Part shown: positions 63,276 through 64,000 of the stretch, one piece after another
Layout of the letters: the number at the start of each line of letters is the position of its first letter
Position numbering within the stretch: position 1 is the stretch's first letter
Translations under genes and position numbers: made by a program
Notes under the pieces: generated by a model
What the model was told of the DNA's origin: nothing
Database searches by the model: none
The model's input: only the letters and a program-made list of their open reading frames with translations
Assembly (NCBI RefSeq): GCF_001642935.1
Contig: NZ_CP016761.1
Span: 744,001-808,000 of the forward strand
Reading direction: 5' to 3'
DNA length: 64,000 nucleotides
DNA from: Fictibacillus arsenicus
GTDB taxonomy: Bacteria; Bacillota; Bacilli; Bacillales; Fictibacillaceae

Positions 63276-63307
63276 AAACCGCCTAGGCTAAAGCCTGGGC
63301 GGTTTTT
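63276..63307 (+). terminator. Terminator of the phosphoesterase gene
   Basis: AAACCGCCTAGGC pairs with GCCTGGGCGGTTT (one G-U), then TTTTT. Confidence 0.9.
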
Positions 63308-63327
63308 CTATTTTCATATTTAAAAAC

Positions 63328-63355
63328 TAAAATAAAATCAATCTTTAACCGATAA
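63328..63355 (+). promoter_or_regulatory. Possible sigma-D promoter of cheW-MCP
   Basis: TAAA (63328-63331), 16 bp, ACCGATAA (63348-63355), near the sigma-D consensus TAAA-N15-GCCGATAT. Fits the chemotaxis genes that follow. Confidence 0.6.
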
Positions 63356-63414
63356 GAAGTATGGGACTTGAGACTATTCATTAAGCCGAAATACCTAGAA
63401 AAGGAGCAAGTGAG

Positions 63415-63855
63415 ATGTCACTTAGCACTCAGACTTTGAAAATTGTTATTGTTTCAAACGAAGATGAAGAATTTGGTCTGCCGATTCAGTATGTTGCTTC
63501 CATTGAACGTGTTATGGAGATTACACCAATGCCAGAGATGCCTCAAGAAGTTTCAGGGGTTATTCATCTAAGAGACAATGTCATTCCGATTATTGATTTC
63601 GGACAGCTGATCGGAAACCAAAAGTCATTAAGAACGGATTCTTCAAGAATTGTGGTTCTGCAAAAGGATGAAAACTTTTTAGGTCTGCTGACTGAAGCGG
63701 CAACAGATGTTATTGATATTGACACAGCATCGATTCAGACTCCAGGAAGCTTTGCACAAAAGGAAGATTCGCTGATAGAGGGCGTGGCTAAACATAACGA
63801 TCGTCTGATTGTAGTTTTAAACTGCCCGGTGATTTTTAATAATAGAAATTTTTAA
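63415..63855 (+). CDS. CheW-family chemotaxis coupling protein
   Basis: 146 aa CheW domain: LKIVIVSNEDEEFGLPIQYVASIERVMEITPMP, the VSGVIHLRDNVIPIIDF strand and LGLLTEAATDVIDI. Couples an MCP to CheA. The next gene begins 13 bp downstream and is an MCP, so they form a dedicated receptor-coupler unit. GGAG before the ATG. Confidence 0.92.
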   Translation: MSLSTQTLKIVIVSNEDEEFGLPIQYVASIERVMEITPMPEMPQEVSGVIHLRDNVIPIIDFGQLIGNQKSLRTDSSRIVVLQKDENFLGLLTEAATDVIDIDTASIQTPGSFAQKEDSLIEGVAKHNDRLIVVLNCPVIFNNRNF

Positions 63856-63868
63856 GAAGAGGTGACAC

Positions 63869-64000
63869 ATGAAACTGACATTAAGGAAAAAATTAGTAGG
63901 TTCATTTTTAATCGTTGCCGTATTGTTCACTGCGACATGCGGTATTTTCTTTTATTTCTTAAAAGACATGCAGAATACATATAGCGAGCTTTTAGACAGA
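63869..64000 (+). CDS. Methyl-accepting chemotaxis protein, N-terminal fragment (runs off window)
   Basis: Starts at ATG 63869 with AGAGGTG upstream. 44 residues are visible: KLTLRKKLVGSFLIVAVLF, a first membrane helix, then FYFLKDMQNTYSELLDR entering the periplasmic or extracellular sensor. Typical MCP N-terminus, confirmed by the adjacent cheW. Confidence 0.82.
   Translation, partial: MKLTLRKKLVGSFLIVAVLFTATCGIFFYFLKDMQNTYSELLDR

Overview
The window looks like chromosomal DNA of a low-GC, endospore-forming member of the Bacillaceae. Evidence: spoIIP, an orphan GerAB-type germination subunit, two Spo0E-family mini-phosphatases, a soluble PAS sensor kinase of the sporulation type, a B. subtilis-like hutPHUIG operon, ktrAB behind a c-di-AMP riboswitch, a WalR box, and strong AGGAGG-type ribosome binding sites. 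The genus (something near Fictibacillus or Bacillus) is only an impression. No rRNA, tRNA, prophage, plasmid or CRISPR features were seen.

Layout. 1-8.9 kb: partial MarR regulator, spoIIP, cls, uppP, c-di-AMP riboswitch with ktrAB, GerAB-like gene. 9-16 kb: histidine utilisation, with a HutP-type antitermination site, followed by a small XRE regulator where B. subtilis has hutM. 16.5-27.7 kb: secreted subtilisin, acyltransferase, AI-2E/YtvI-type and YihY-type membrane proteins, a Cys-rich mini-protein, TerC, an MCP pseudogene, an ABC exporter with a GDSL hydrolase, and a DUF418 protein. 27.7-34.3 kb: metal resistance, with a CzrA-type repressor and CadA-type ATPase, then csoR-copA-copZ. 34.3-43.6 kb: WrbA, a Tyr/Pro-tailed protein, PAP2, small unknowns, MFS, a DJ-1-like protein, azoreductase and nitroreductase, a 3-methyladenine glycosylase and an ATP-grasp ligase. 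43.7-51.3 kb: MoxR-DUF58-DUF4129 operon, a second uppP, a WalR-box 3D-domain cell-wall protein, a Spo0E-like gene, a CPA1 antiporter, and a second Spo0E-like gene behind a c-di-GMP-I riboswitch. 52-64 kb: SNF2 helicase and partner, SDR, HU paralogue, PAS histidine kinase, XRE regulator, secreted metallophosphoesterase, CheW and the start of an MCP.

Two kinds of non-coding repeat stand out. (1) A MITE-like element of about 220 bp occurs in nine full-length copies plus two truncated remnants. It has a 129-bp core bounded by GTTGATT/AATCAAC, outer terminal inverted repeats starting GGCT, and in several copies an 8-bp target duplication. It has inserted inside operons (hutP-hutH, copA-copZ). (2) Six intergenic places carry degenerate tandem arrays with a 20-22 bp period, about two helical turns. 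Five have their own core word; the two hut-locus arrays share one.

The most interesting regulatory arrangement is the c-di-GMP-I riboswitch ahead of a 55-aa Spo0E-family gene. It could tie c-di-GMP directly to the Spo0A phosphorelay. Other switches readable from sequence are the c-di-AMP riboswitch (ktrAB), UAG-N4-UAG-N4-GAG at the hut terminator, a CsoR palindrome in a -35/-10 spacer, a CzrA-type dyad, a WalR box, and a sigma-D-like promoter before the chemotaxis genes.
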